Positions 26,613 through 35,099 of a DNA stretch of 64,000 bases are shown here, one piece after another. Under the pieces are notes generated by a model, which searched no databases, was not told the origin of the DNA, and saw only the letters and a program-made list of their open reading frames with translations. The stretch spans positions 1,736,001-1,800,000 of the forward strand of contig NZ_OY776147.1 in assembly GCF_963675305.1 (NCBI RefSeq). The letters are read 5' to 3'. Made by a program: the position numbers and the translations under genes. Origin of the DNA: an uncultured Hyphomonas sp. Lineage in GTDB: Bacteria; Pseudomonadota; Alphaproteobacteria; Caulobacterales; Hyphomonadaceae. Position 1 is the stretch's first letter. The number at the start of each line of letters is the position of its first letter.

Positions 26613-27499
26613 CAGTCTGTTACCTTCTTGGGAGGATTGCCCGGGCTGACGGGCGCGGTGACCTCCGTCTCCTGACTACCGTTTATGACCCGCACCTGAG
26701 CCGTTGTGGGAGCGGATCTGCGCACTGGCGCGCGCACAACGGCACGGGTCTTGACCTGCTCCTGCGCCGCGACGATCAGCTCGGCCTCCTCGTCCCGTCC
26801 GATCAGGGCAAGACCGAGCGCGCCGCGCTGACTGGCCGCGCCCAGTGCGAGTGCACCTTCCGGCGTGACTTCAAGCGTCACTGTGTTGGACGGAAGCGCG
26901 CCCTCAAGGTTCGGATCAAAAATCTGGTCAACCGCAAGAACCGAGACGTTTTTCAGCACCGGCCGCGCGATCAGGTCACCAGAAATCCGCATATCCTCAT
27001 TGCCGCGCGCATAGGAGCTTCCCCGGTCCTCACGAGGAATGAACTCATTCACATCCACACGGTCGCCTGGCAGCACAAAACCGGAAACGCCCGTATCATT
27101 CCGTACAACGATGGAGACGGCCCGCATGCCCGGCTTGATGGCACCTGCCAGGGTCAGCGTCGCGCCGCTCAGGTCCAGCTTGCTGACATTCACCGGCTCG
27201 CCTTCGATGATCAGCCCGCGCGAGTAAGCCTTTTCCGGCAGGTCATCTCCGGCGAACAGGGTGCCGGCCGGCACAATATCCGTTGGCCAGTCCACGCGTT
27301 TCAGCATGGAAGGTTCAAGAAGTTCGCCGGTTTCGATTGTGCGTGCTGCAACCATTACACCAGCCATGGAGACCGCTGGCGCACTCGTTTCAGCGTCCGC
27401 ACGCGTACGTTCATCAGACATGTAATAGCGTCCCAGAAGGACAGCGCCTGCGCCCAGGACGACAGAAAGCCCTAGACTGATTAAGGGTGTTGTCTTCAT
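26612..27499 (-). CDS. cpaB: Flp/Tad pilus assembly protein CpaB/RcpC
   Basis: 295 residues from ATG 27499, preceded by GAGGGAG. One N-terminal membrane anchor, then an SAF domain (VAARTIETGELLEPSMLKRVDWP, cited in part) and the RcpC beta-rich region with GFVLPGDRVDVNEF. It acts in the periplasm with the secretin. First gene of the visible operon; upstream lie about 230 non-coding bases with a TTAAC pair. Confidence 0.92.
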   Translation of the reverse strand: MKTTPLISLGLSVVLGAGAVLLGRYYMSDERTRADAETSAPAVSMAGVMVAARTIETGELLEPSMLKRVDWPTDIVPAGTLFAGDDLPEKAYSRGLIIEGEPVNVSKLDLSGATLTLAGAIKPGMRAVSIVVRNDTGVSGFVLPGDRVDVNEFIPREDRGSSYARGNEDMRISGDLIARPVLKNVSVLAVDQIFDPNLEGALPSNTVTLEVTPEGALALGAASQRGALGLALIGRDEEAELIVAAQEQVKTRAVVRAPVRRSAPTTAQVRVINGSQETEVTAPVSPGNPPKKVTD

Positions 27500-27733
27500 C
27501 GCTCCCTCACTGCGCCATGTCGGCGCGAATGCTCCGACTGTCATGGTTAGGACGCAGACGGTAAGGTCTCTTGAAGACGTGCAGATAAATCTCGGAATGT
27601 GCCGGAACGGCGCATTAACCAAGAAGCAAGGTGAATTAACCTGCTACAAACCATAAGTCTGAATTTTTCAGAATAGCAAAATCAGGCAGAGGGTGAGCGC
27701 CCCTTCCATCCGTTGGCGAATGTTATAGTCGCC
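27500..27733 (-). promoter_or_regulatory. Upstream region of the cpa/tad pilus operon
   Basis: No gene is seen between cpaB and the threonine dehydratase stop. The stretch should hold the pilus operon promoter. It contains two TTAACC copies at 27615 and 27636, 21 bases apart, resembling half sites of the cell-cycle regulator CtrA, though the classical spacing is shorter. Pilus operons are CtrA targets in Caulobacter, so the link is plausible but unproven. Confidence 0.4.
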
Positions 27734-28723
27734 TCAGGCTTCGGACAGTACGCCCGCATAGGTGGCCGCGTCCACATTCCCGCCGCTGACCACGATGCCG
27801 ATCGTCTTGCCCTTCATGGTTTCAGGTAGGCATGACAGCGCCCCGGCCAGCGCGGCCGCTCCGCCTGGCTCAGCGACAATCCGGAGATAGCGGAACGCTG
27901 CCCGCATCGCGTCTTTCACCTGCGCATCGGTGACGGGCACGCCTCCGCCGAACAGACGTTTGCCAATCGCGAAAGTCAGATCACCCGGCGCGGGGGTCAG
28001 GATCGCATCACAGATAGACCGCGTACCTGGCACGTTCGACTCGATGCGTCCGCTGGCAAGAGAACGCGTCCAGTCGTCGTGCCCTTCCGGCTCGGCGACC
28101 CAGACGCGGGTGCCGGGAGACGCGCCCTCAAGCGCCAGCGCAATGCCAGACGCAAGGCCACCGCCGCCAGCCGGCGTAATCAGATAATCAAGCCGCTCGC
28201 CCGCTTCTTCCATCTGATCGGCAAACTCCAGGCCTGCCGTGCCCTGCCCGCAAATGATGTGCGGATCTTCAAAACTCGGCACCAGCACCGCACCGCGATC
28301 ACTCGCGATCTGCTGCGCGATGACTTCCCGGTTCTCGGTGTTGCGATCGTAGAAGCGGACCTCTCCACCATCGGCCCGCACGCCTTCGACTTTCACGGCA
28401 GGTGCATCAGACGGCATGACGATCAGGGCCGGCATGCCCAGAAGACGCGCTGCCCGCGCAACGCCCTGTGCGTGATTTCCGGAAGAGAATGCGACCACAC
28501 CCGCCGGGCGCTGCGCTTCCGGGATCTGCAACAGGCGGTTCGTCGCGCCGCGGATCTTGAAGCTGCCGGTTTCCTGCAGGCATTCCGCCTTCACAAAGAG
28601 ACGCGCGCCGGCAAGACCATCGAGGGCGTCATGCCGAAGGACGGGCGTCTTGCGGACAAGACCGGTCAGCCGCGCGGCGGCGGCAAGGACATCTGAATGT
28701 GTCGGAAGGGAATCGAAAGCCAT
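27734..28723 (-). CDS. Threonine/serine dehydratase (PLP-dependent)
   Basis: 329 residues, fold type II PLP enzyme of the catabolic threonine dehydratase/serine racemase group. The PLP lysine is K56 in GSFKIRGA; SSGNHAQG binds the substrate carboxylate; GGGGLASG binds the cofactor phosphate; and VVSGGN closes the site. It lacks the C-terminal ACT-like regulatory domain of biosynthetic IlvA, so a catabolic role is more likely. ATG 28723 has GGAG five bases upstream. Confidence 0.9.
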   Translation of the reverse strand: MAFDSLPTHSDVLAAAARLTGLVRKTPVLRHDALDGLAGARLFVKAECLQETGSFKIRGATNRLLQIPEAQRPAGVVAFSSGNHAQGVARAARLLGMPALIVMPSDAPAVKVEGVRADGGEVRFYDRNTENREVIAQQIASDRGAVLVPSFEDPHIICGQGTAGLEFADQMEEAGERLDYLITPAGGGGLASGIALALEGASPGTRVWVAEPEGHDDWTRSLASGRIESNVPGTRSICDAILTPAPGDLTFAIGKRLFGGGVPVTDAQVKDAMRAAFRYLRIVAEPGGAAALAGALSCLPETMKGKTIGIVVSGGNVDAATYAGVLSEA

Positions 28724-28762
28724 GGCGCTCCATAGCGCGCCATGGCCCTCGGGAAAATCAGC

Positions 28763-29635
28763 TTAAAGCTCTGCGGCGAATTTCTTCACCAGCTCGCGTG
28801 CACCGGCGGCGGTTTCCGCATTGTCCAGCGCATGGGCCAGGACGGCTTCGAAATAGCCGACCTTGGACCCGCAATCATACGGCGCGCCTTCGAACTCATA
28901 GGCATAGAAAGCCTGGCTCTCCATCAGGGTCGCCATGGAGTCGGTCAGCTGGATCTCGCCGCCCGCGCCTTTGCCCTGATTTTCGAGGAGATCGAAGATT
29001 TCCGGCTGCAGGATGTAGCGGCCGGTAATGGCGAGGTTGGAGGGCGCCGACTCGACCGGCGGCTTCTCCACCATACCGGACATACGGATCAGGCGCCCAT
29101 CGCGCTCGATCGGGGCGATCACGCCATAGGACGACACGCGCTCTTCCGGCACCGGGTCGACCGCGACGATGTTGCCGCCGACCTTGTCATAGGCCTCCAC
29201 CATCTGCGCGAGGCAGGATGGCTTGCCCTTCACGATCACGTCCGGCAGCAGCACGGCGAACGGTTCGTTGCCGATAATGTCCCGGGCGCACCAGACAGCA
29301 TGACCGAGGCCCAGCGGTTTTTGCTGGCGGGTAAAGCTGGCCGCACCGGACGGCAGGCGGCTCTGCTCCACCTGTTTGAGGATCGCGTCTTTCTTCTTCG
29401 CAACGAGGGCTTCTTCCAGCTCGTAGGAGTGGTCGAAATAGTCTTCGATCGCGCCTTTGTTGCGGCCCGTGACGAAAACGATGTGTTCGATGCCAGCCTC
29501 AAGCGCCTCATCGACAACATACTGAATGGCGGGGCGATCAACGACCGGAAGCATTTCCTTCGGAATCGCTTTCGTTGCCGGCAACACACGTGTGCCAAAT
29601 CCGGCAACCGGCAAGACAGCCTTTTTTACGCGCAT
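28763..29635 (-). CDS. galU: UTP-glucose-1-phosphate uridylyltransferase
   Basis: 290 residues. Makes UDP-glucose for polysaccharides and LPS. GFGTRVLPATKAIPKEMLPV (cited in part) is the nucleotide-binding start; VDRPAIQYVV, GHAVWCAR, LPDVIV and VEKP are the other family motifs. A perfect tandem 10-mer lies 62 bases upstream of the start. Confidence 0.96.
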   Translation of the reverse strand: MRVKKAVLPVAGFGTRVLPATKAIPKEMLPVVDRPAIQYVVDEALEAGIEHIVFVTGRNKGAIEDYFDHSYELEEALVAKKKDAILKQVEQSRLPSGAASFTRQQKPLGLGHAVWCARDIIGNEPFAVLLPDVIVKGKPSCLAQMVEAYDKVGGNIVAVDPVPEERVSSYGVIAPIERDGRLIRMSGMVEKPPVESAPSNLAITGRYILQPEIFDLLENQGKGAGGEIQLTDSMATLMESQAFYAYEFEGAPYDCGSKVGYFEAVLAHALDNAETAAGARELVKKFAAEL

Positions 29636-29696
29636 ATCAAATCCATTTCTCGTATATCAGGTGAAAACTGCCCTGTTTGATAAGCAATTTGCCTGC

Positions 29697-29716
29697 CAAG
29701 GTCACCCAAGGTCACG
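29697..29716. repeat. Perfect tandem 10-bp repeat upstream of galU
   Basis: CCAAGGTCAC occurs twice without a gap. The 10-bp period places both copies on one face of the helix, as in operators bound by tandem regulators. It lies in the 105-base space between galU and the small membrane protein gene. Confidence 0.6.
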
Positions 29717-29740
29717 ATCAAAGCCTATCCCGGCAATGTG

Positions 29741-30013
29741 TCAGGCAAATGTAAGCAGGTAGAGGCCCGCAACAGACATCGACAGGCAAACCACGGCCAG
29801 CGTGGCCAGCGCGCCCCGGATGGGCAGCCGGTTTGCCCGGTGCAGGCGCTCTGCCAGGTGTGACTGGAGCTTCCGGGCTGGAGAGTCGGCCCCGTGGGCC
29901 TTCAGGTCACCAAATTGCCAGCCATGCACATCCCGCTCAGGTGCGCCGGCGTCCGCGCCGTGCTCTGCATCGGCTTCCGGGTGGTGGTCTTTCGGGGCTT
30001 TGAGGGCGGACAC
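29741..30013 (-). CDS. Small membrane protein of unknown function
   Basis: 90 residues. A hydrophilic His- and Asp-rich N-terminal half, a basic segment (KLQSHLAERLHRANRLP) and one C-terminal hydrophobic segment of about 20 residues (ALATLAVVCLSMSVAGLYL), so probably a tail-anchored inner-membrane protein. The start is a GTG with a good AAGGAG six bases upstream. The ribosome site and start sit in a perfect hairpin. No family is recognised; it lies between galU and the SDR on the same strand. Confidence 0.6.
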   Translation of the reverse strand: MSALKAPKDHHPEADAEHGADAGAPERDVHGWQFGDLKAHGADSPARKLQSHLAERLHRANRLPIRGALATLAVVCLSMSVAGLYLLTFA

Positions 30014-30036
30014 GGCAATCTCCTTCAGATTGCCGT
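30012..30036 (-). promoter_or_regulatory. Hairpin over the ribosome site and start codon of the 90-residue membrane protein
   Basis: A perfect 10-bp stem (ACGGCAATCT with AGATTGCCGT) closes a five-base loop GAAGG on the - strand. The loop and first stem bases form the GAAGGAG ribosome site, and the first two bases of the GTG start are the last bases of the stem. Such a fold would control access of the ribosome. It could alternatively act as a weak terminator for the upstream SDR gene, but no T-run follows. Confidence 0.55.
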
Positions 30037-30098
30037 CCCTTCTGCCATCCCAGACCCTAAGGCTTGGCTAACGCGAGATAAAAGAATGAGTTTTATCG

Positions 30099-30866
30099 CT
30101 AGAGCGGCAGCAGCAGATGACCGCCATCGACGACGATATTCGAGCCGGTCATATAGCTGCCGGCATTGGACGACAGCAGCAGCAGCGCCCCGTCCAGCTC
30201 CTTGTGTTCGCCAAAGCGCTTCATCGCGATCCGCTTGCGCATTTTATCGCCTGCGTCGGAGTCCAGATAATCGGCATTGATGTCGGTCTTGTAGTAGCCC
30301 GGCGAGATCGCATTCACGCGGATCCCGTAACGCGCATTCTCAAGCGCCATCTGCTTCGTCAGGTGTTCGACCCCCGCCTTGGAGACGCAATAGGCGGTGG
30401 TCATCATTTGCGGCTGCAGGCCGGTGATCGACGCGATGTTGATGATCGAACCGGGCACGCCAGCCTCGATCATCGCGTTCGTCCCGTGCTTCCCAACCCG
30501 CCAGACACCGTTCAAATTGGTGTCGATCACAGCATTCCAGTCATCCTCGCTCTGCTCGCGGAACCAGGTATCGCGCGACATGCCGGAATTGCTCACAATA
30601 ATATCGCAAGGGCGTCCGAGGGCTTCCTTGATCGTTGCGAAGGCGCCACTGACGCTGTCATCGGACGTGACGTCCATCTCCACCGGCAGGGCGCGGCCGC
30701 CGGATTTGCTGATCTCTTCCGCCAGTGCTTCGAGACGATCCATACGGCGCGCGGCCAGCACAACATCGGCGCCAGCCTGAGACAGAACCTTCGCAAAATG
30801 GCGCCCTAAACCGCTCGATGCGCCGGTCACCAAAGCTGTCCTGTCAGAAAGACTAAACAAATCCAT
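30099..30866 (-). CDS. Short-chain dehydrogenase/reductase
   Basis: 255 residues, classical SDR. TGASSGLG binds NAD(P); the usual NNAG reads NSGM; the catalytic Ser is in INIASITG and YCVSK provides Tyr and Lys; SPGYYKTD follows. R41-R42 after the second strand (AARRMDRL) suggests NADP preference. The substrate is unknown; the pattern resembles 3-oxoacyl reductases and polyol dehydrogenases. ATG 30866 has AGGAG about nine bases upstream. Divergent from pntAA. Confidence 0.88.
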   Translation of the reverse strand: MDLFSLSDRTALVTGASSGLGRHFAKVLSQAGADVVLAARRMDRLEALAEEISKSGGRALPVEMDVTSDDSVSGAFATIKEALGRPCDIIVSNSGMSRDTWFREQSEDDWNAVIDTNLNGVWRVGKHGTNAMIEAGVPGSIINIASITGLQPQMMTTAYCVSKAGVEHLTKQMALENARYGIRVNAISPGYYKTDINADYLDSDAGDKMRKRIAMKRFGEHKELDGALLLLSSNAGSYMTGSNIVVDGGHLLLPL

Positions 30867-30926
30867 GCCCCAAACTCCTCATTTCGCACTTGCACAACGC
30901 AAGATTCTGTCGCTACTCCTAGCATC

Positions 30927-32057
30927 ATGAAAATATCAGTGCTGAGGGAACGACGTTCTGGTGAAACCCGTGTTGCGGCTACACCAGAGACAGTCAAGAA
31001 GCTAGTGGCCTCCGGCCACTCGGTTACAATCGAGTCCGATGCCGGCAAGACTGCCGGATTTCTGGACTCTGCCTATGAGGAGGCGGGCGCATCCATTGCG
31101 AAGGATGCCGCTGCAGCCGTCCAGGGGGCAGACATCGTCTTCAAGGTCCGCGGGCCTGAAGAAGGCGAGATTGCTGCCCTGCCGGATGGTGCGGCCCTGA
31201 TCGCCCTCATGGAGCCTTTTGCGATGGACCCGAAAGTCATTGCCGGGCTCAATGCGAAGAAGATCGCGTCGCTCTCCATGGAGTTCACGCCGCGTATCAC
31301 CCGGGCCCAGAGCATGGATGCCCTCTCGTCCCAATCCAACCTCTCCGGCTATCGTGCCGTGATTGAAGGCGCACAGATCTATGGCCGCGCCATGCCGATG
31401 ATGATGACCGCCGCCGGCACGGTCGCCCCGGCGAAAGTGTTTGTCATGGGGGCCGGCGTTGCCGGTCTGCAAGCCATCGCCACCGCCCGCCGTCTCGGCG
31501 GCGTTGTGACCGCAACTGATGTACGCCCCGCCGCCAAGGAACAGGTCGCCTCGCTCGGCGCGAAGTTCATCGCGGTCGAGGATGACGAGTTCAAGGCGGC
31601 AGAAACTGCCGGCGGCTACGCCAAGCAGATGTCTCCTGAATACCAGGCCAAGCAGGCCGAACTGACGGCCAGCCACATCGCCAAACAGGACATCGTGGTC
31701 ACCACCGCCCTCATTCCGGGCCGGGCTGCACCTGTCCTGATCACCGAGGAAATGGTGAAGAGCATGAAGCCGGGATCGGTCATCGTCGACATGGCGGTGG
31801 CGCAGGGCGGCAACTGCCCGTTATCGAAGCCGGATGAGATCGTCGATGTCGGCGGTGTGAAAGTGGCCGGGTTCTCGAACCTGCCTGCCCGCCTGCCGGC
31901 GGACTCCTCCTCACTCTATTCCAAAAACCTGCTCGCCTTCCTGCCGCTTGTGACGGCCGAAGACGGCAGCCTCAATCTCGACACCGATGACGAAGTCGTC
32001 GTCGCCATGCTCCTGACCCGGAACGGCGAAACGGTGAACGAAAGGATCCAATCATGA
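30927..32057 (+). CDS. pntAA: NAD(P) transhydrogenase subunit alpha part 1 (NAD-binding domain I)
   Basis: 376 residues, soluble dI domain of proton-translocating transhydrogenase. RERRSGETRVAATPE opens the family; MGAGVAGLQAIATARRLG is the NAD-binding loop, and YRAVIEGAQIYGRAMPM (cited in part) and SPEYQAKQAE are typical. As in Rhodospirillum and other alphaproteobacteria, the alpha subunit is split, and the membrane part is the next gene. Overlaps pntAB by four bases. Confidence 0.96.
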   Translation: MKISVLRERRSGETRVAATPETVKKLVASGHSVTIESDAGKTAGFLDSAYEEAGASIAKDAAAAVQGADIVFKVRGPEEGEIAALPDGAALIALMEPFAMDPKVIAGLNAKKIASLSMEFTPRITRAQSMDALSSQSNLSGYRAVIEGAQIYGRAMPMMMTAAGTVAPAKVFVMGAGVAGLQAIATARRLGGVVTATDVRPAAKEQVASLGAKFIAVEDDEFKAAETAGGYAKQMSPEYQAKQAELTASHIAKQDIVVTTALIPGRAAPVLITEEMVKSMKPGSVIVDMAVAQGGNCPLSKPDEIVDVGGVKVAGFSNLPARLPADSSSLYSKNLLAFLPLVTAEDGSLNLDTDDEVVVAMLLTRNGETVNERIQS

Positions 32058-32419
32058 AACGCGCACTCCTGACCCTCGTCGCGGCCAGCGTTGCGCTGCC
32101 CGCCTTTGCCGATGGAGGCGGAATCGATTCCACTGTCTTCCTGGCCGCAATTTTCGCGCTGGCCTGTTTCGTCGGTTATTATGTCGTGTGGAGCGTCACC
32201 CCAGCTCTGCACACCCCGCTGATGGCCGTGACCAATGCCATCTCGTCCGTGATCGTCGTCGGTGCGCTTGTGGCTGCGGCCACGGTGGGCCTCAACTCCG
32301 ACAACTGGGTCTCCAAGATCCTCGGCACGGTCGCCGTCGCGCTCGCCAGCGTGAACATCTTCGGCGGCTTTCTCGTCACCCAGCGCATGCTCGCCATGTA
32401 CAAGAAGAAGGGGGACTAA
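32054..32419 (+). CDS. pntAB: NAD(P) transhydrogenase subunit alpha part 2 (membrane domain)
   Basis: 121 residues with three to four membrane segments, including GYYVVWSVTPALHTPLMAVTNAISS (cited in part), the conserved proton-channel helix, and SVNIFGGFLVTQRML. ATG overlaps the pntAA stop (ATGA) with AAGGA upstream. Forms the membrane channel with PntB. Confidence 0.95.
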   Translation: MKRALLTLVAASVALPAFADGGGIDSTVFLAAIFALACFVGYYVVWSVTPALHTPLMAVTNAISSVIVVGALVAAATVGLNSDNWVSKILGTVAVALASVNIFGGFLVTQRMLAMYKKKGD

Positions 32420-32422
32420 TTC

Positions 32423-33838
32423 ATGGACTCCTTCCACTCAACCTGGGCGCCGCTGCTCTACCTGATCGCCGGCATCCTCTTCATTCTGGCCCTTCGCGGC
32501 CTGTCCAGCCCTGCCACCAGCCGCGCGGGTAACCGCAACGGCATGATCGGCATGGCCATCGCCGTGGGCACCACGCTCGCCCTGCTCTGGGGCGATCTTG
32601 ATCTCACAACCTGGGGCCTGATCCTTGGCGGTGTTGCCGTCGGCGGCGTGATCGGCGCGATCATCGCCCGCCGCATCCCGATGACCGCGATGCCCCAGCT
32701 GGTCGCCGCCTTCCACAGCCTCGTCGGCATGGCCGCCGTGCTCGTGGCCGCGGCAGCCTTCTACTCGCCGGTCCAGTTCGGAATCGCGGGAGACGTCGGT
32801 ATCAAGGGTGCGTCCTTAATCGAACTCGGCCTCGGATCCGCCATCGGTGCCCTCACCTTTACCGGTTCGGTCATCGCCTTTGCAAAACTGAACGGCAATA
32901 TGAGCGGCGCGCCAATCATGCTGCCGGCCCGGCACCTGCTGAACATCCTGATCGGTCTCGGCATTGTTGGCCTGCTTGGCTACCTGATTTCCGTGAACGG
33001 ACAGGCGCCGTGGGCCTTCTGGGGCCTCACAGTGCTCGCTCTTATCCTGGGCATCACGCTGATCATTCCGATCGGCGGCGCGGACATGCCGGTCGTCGTG
33101 TCGATGCTGAACTCCTATTCGGGATGGGCGGCTGCGGCGCTCGGTTTCACGCTCGGCAATTTCGCCCTGATCATCACCGGCGCCCTCGTCGGCTCGTCCG
33201 GTGCGATCCTGTCCTACATCATGTGCAAGGGCATGAACCGCAGTTTCATCTCGGTGATCCTCGGCGGCTTCGGGGCAGACGATTCTGCTGCGGCCACCGG
33301 CCCGGCCGTAGACCGCCCCTTCAAGAAGGGCTCTGCCGACGATGCGGCCTTCATCATGAAGAACGCGTCCAAGGTCATCATCGTGCCGGGCTACGGCATG
33401 GCGGTGGCGCAGGCCCAGCACGCCCTGAAGGAAATGGCCGAGCTGCTGAAGGAAGAAGGCGTCGAAGTGAAGTACGCCATCCACCCGGTCGCCGGCCGCA
33501 TGCCAGGGCACATGAACGTGCTGCTGGCCGAAGCGCAGGTGCCTTACGATGAAGTGTTCGAGCTGGAGGATATCAACTCCGAATTCTCGACCGCGGATGT
33601 GGCTTTCGTCATCGGCGCCAATGACGTGACAAACCCGTCCGCCAAGACGGACAAGTCGTCACCGATCTACGGTATGCCGGTTCTGGACGTTGAGAACGCC
33701 CGCACCGTGCTGTTCGTGAAGCGCTCGATGGGCTCCGGTTATGCCGGCGTCGACAATCCGCTCTTCTTCAACGACAACACGATGATGCTCTTGTCGGATG
33801 CCAAGAAGATGGTCGAGGACATCGTCAAGTCGCTCTAG
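32423..33838 (+). CDS. pntB: NAD(P) transhydrogenase subunit beta
   Basis: 471 residues. Membrane half with about nine segments, then the soluble NADP-binding dIII domain (VIIVPGYGMAVAQAQHAL, HPVAGRMPGHMNVLLAEA, FVIGANDVTNP). With PntAA and PntAB it uses proton entry to reduce NADP with NADH. Starts three bases after pntAB. Confidence 0.97.
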   Translation: MDSFHSTWAPLLYLIAGILFILALRGLSSPATSRAGNRNGMIGMAIAVGTTLALLWGDLDLTTWGLILGGVAVGGVIGAIIARRIPMTAMPQLVAAFHSLVGMAAVLVAAAAFYSPVQFGIAGDVGIKGASLIELGLGSAIGALTFTGSVIAFAKLNGNMSGAPIMLPARHLLNILIGLGIVGLLGYLISVNGQAPWAFWGLTVLALILGITLIIPIGGADMPVVVSMLNSYSGWAAAALGFTLGNFALIITGALVGSSGAILSYIMCKGMNRSFISVILGGFGADDSAAATGPAVDRPFKKGSADDAAFIMKNASKVIIVPGYGMAVAQAQHALKEMAELLKEEGVEVKYAIHPVAGRMPGHMNVLLAEAQVPYDEVFELEDINSEFSTADVAFVIGANDVTNPSAKTDKSSPIYGMPVLDVENARTVLFVKRSMGSGYAGVDNPLFFNDNTMMLLSDAKKMVEDIVKSL

Positions 33839-33842
33839 GGCG

Positions 33843-34145
33843 TCAGTCCTTTGGCGTAACGCCCGGATCCGTCTGCGCGTAAGCGTCTTCGAGTTCCTGC
33901 GTATTCAGGGTTTCGCGGTTGGCCGTTTCCTCGGCCGGCCGCGGCCCCTTGTCAGCGTTCAGCGTATCAGGCGCATTCGGAAAACGCTCGTCGCGCGGCA
34001 TCAGGACCGGGTTATTGCCTTCGTCGATGCGCTCGCTCACGCCCTCATCCTTCGGACGGTCCTTCTGGCCATCATCGCGCAAGACGCCGTGATTGCCTTC
34101 TGTTTCCCTGGTTGTGGGGTCCATATCGGTTGTATAGCGAGTCAT
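33843..34145 (-). CDS. Small hydrophilic protein of unknown function
   Basis: 100 residues from ATG 34145, which has AAAGGAG eight bases upstream; a longer frame lacks such a site. Composition is D, E, N, P, R, T and K with almost no hydrophobic stretch, so it is probably disordered. Repeated Asp-Pro and Arg-Asp pairs (TTDMDPTTRETEGNHG, MPRDERFPNAPDT) but no known domain. Converges on pntB with four bases between stops. Confidence 0.65.
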   Translation of the reverse strand: MTRYTTDMDPTTRETEGNHGVLRDDGQKDRPKDEGVSERIDEGNNPVLMPRDERFPNAPDTLNADKGPRPAEETANRETLNTQELEDAYAQTDPGVTPKD

Positions 34146-34213
34146 GTCGGTGCTCCTTTCAGGAAACCAACGTGCAGGCCCGCGCCTGCGTTCCGATATA
34201 ACCGGCGCTGTCT

Positions 34214-34741
34214 TCAGTCCCGCTCCAGCAGCCCCCTGAGCCGCTCCGTCGCGGCTGCATCCGGGGCGCACGCCTGGGCGCCCGCATCAACCCGCAGATG
34301 CCGCGCAAGGTCCGCCACGCTGATCCCGTCGACCTCCCGGTCCGCCGCGATCTCGGCCAGCGGCTCCATGACGAAGCGCCGCTCCATCATGCGTGCATGC
34401 GGGATGGTCAGCCCCGGCGTGTCCATATCCACGCCGTCCATCATCAGGATGTCGATGTCGATCTCGCGCGGGCCCCAGCGCCTGCGCACCTGACGGCCCA
34501 GCGCCCGCTCGATACCTTTGCAGATCTCCAGCAAGCCTTCAGGCGTCAACTCTGTTTCGATCTGCACACAGATGTTGAGAAAATCAGGCTGATCCATGAC
34601 GCCCCAGGCCTTGGACACGTAAACGCGCGAGAGTTTGCCGAGACGAATCCCTTCTGTCCCTTCCAGCTGCGCCAGCGCGCGCGCCAGATAGGCTTCCCGG
34701 TCGCCCAGATTGGTGCCTAGCTCCAGATACGCTTCAGCCAT
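34214..34741 (-). CDS. folK: 2-amino-4-hydroxy-6-hydroxymethyldihydropteridine pyrophosphokinase
   Basis: 175 residues. YLELGTNLGDREAYLARAL (cited in part) opens the HPPK fold; GRQVRRRWGPREIDIDILMMDG holds the metal-binding DxD (IDID) and the substrate arginines; LTIPHARMMERRFVMEPL closes the site. It activates the pterin for FolP. Overlaps folB by eight bases, so folP-folB-folK form one folate operon. Confidence 0.95.
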   Translation of the reverse strand: MAEAYLELGTNLGDREAYLARALAQLEGTEGIRLGKLSRVYVSKAWGVMDQPDFLNICVQIETELTPEGLLEICKGIERALGRQVRRRWGPREIDIDILMMDGVDMDTPGLTIPHARMMERRFVMEPLAEIAADREVDGISVADLARHLRVDAGAQACAPDAAATERLRGLLERD

Positions 34742-35099
34742 CGCGGCTCCGCGTTATAACCACCCCGACATGATCCACGAAATGACGGATAGGGGCAGAC
34801 GGCTTGCGTACGGTGACGGTAATGCGCTGCACCAGCGGCTGCTCTTCCAGGATGGCAAACGCGATCCGTTCAGCGAAGGTTTCGATCAGGTTGAACACCG
34901 TCTCCCCCGACAGACGTTCTGCCAGATCGCAAAGCTCGCCATAGTGCACGGTCTCGGACATATCGTCTTTGCGGGCCGCCTGCGGCTTCAGTTCGCAATC
35001 GAGGTCGATATAGAATTTTTGCCCCAGAGAGTTTTCAGCCTTGTGAAGACCGTGAAAGCCATGAAGGCACAGATTGGTGACGAATACGTGGTCGGTCAT
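34734..35099 (-). CDS. folB: Dihydroneopterin aldolase
   Basis: 121 residues, T-fold enzyme. HGFHGLHKAENSLGQKF contains the conserved Glu, and VRKPSAPI the catalytic Lys. It makes 6-hydroxymethyl-dihydropterin for FolK. Overlaps both neighbours (folP by four bases, folK by eight). Confidence 0.95.
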   Translation of the reverse strand: MTDHVFVTNLCLHGFHGLHKAENSLGQKFYIDLDCELKPQAARKDDMSETVHYGELCDLAERLSGETVFNLIETFAERIAFAILEEQPLVQRITVTVRKPSAPIRHFVDHVGVVITRSRDG

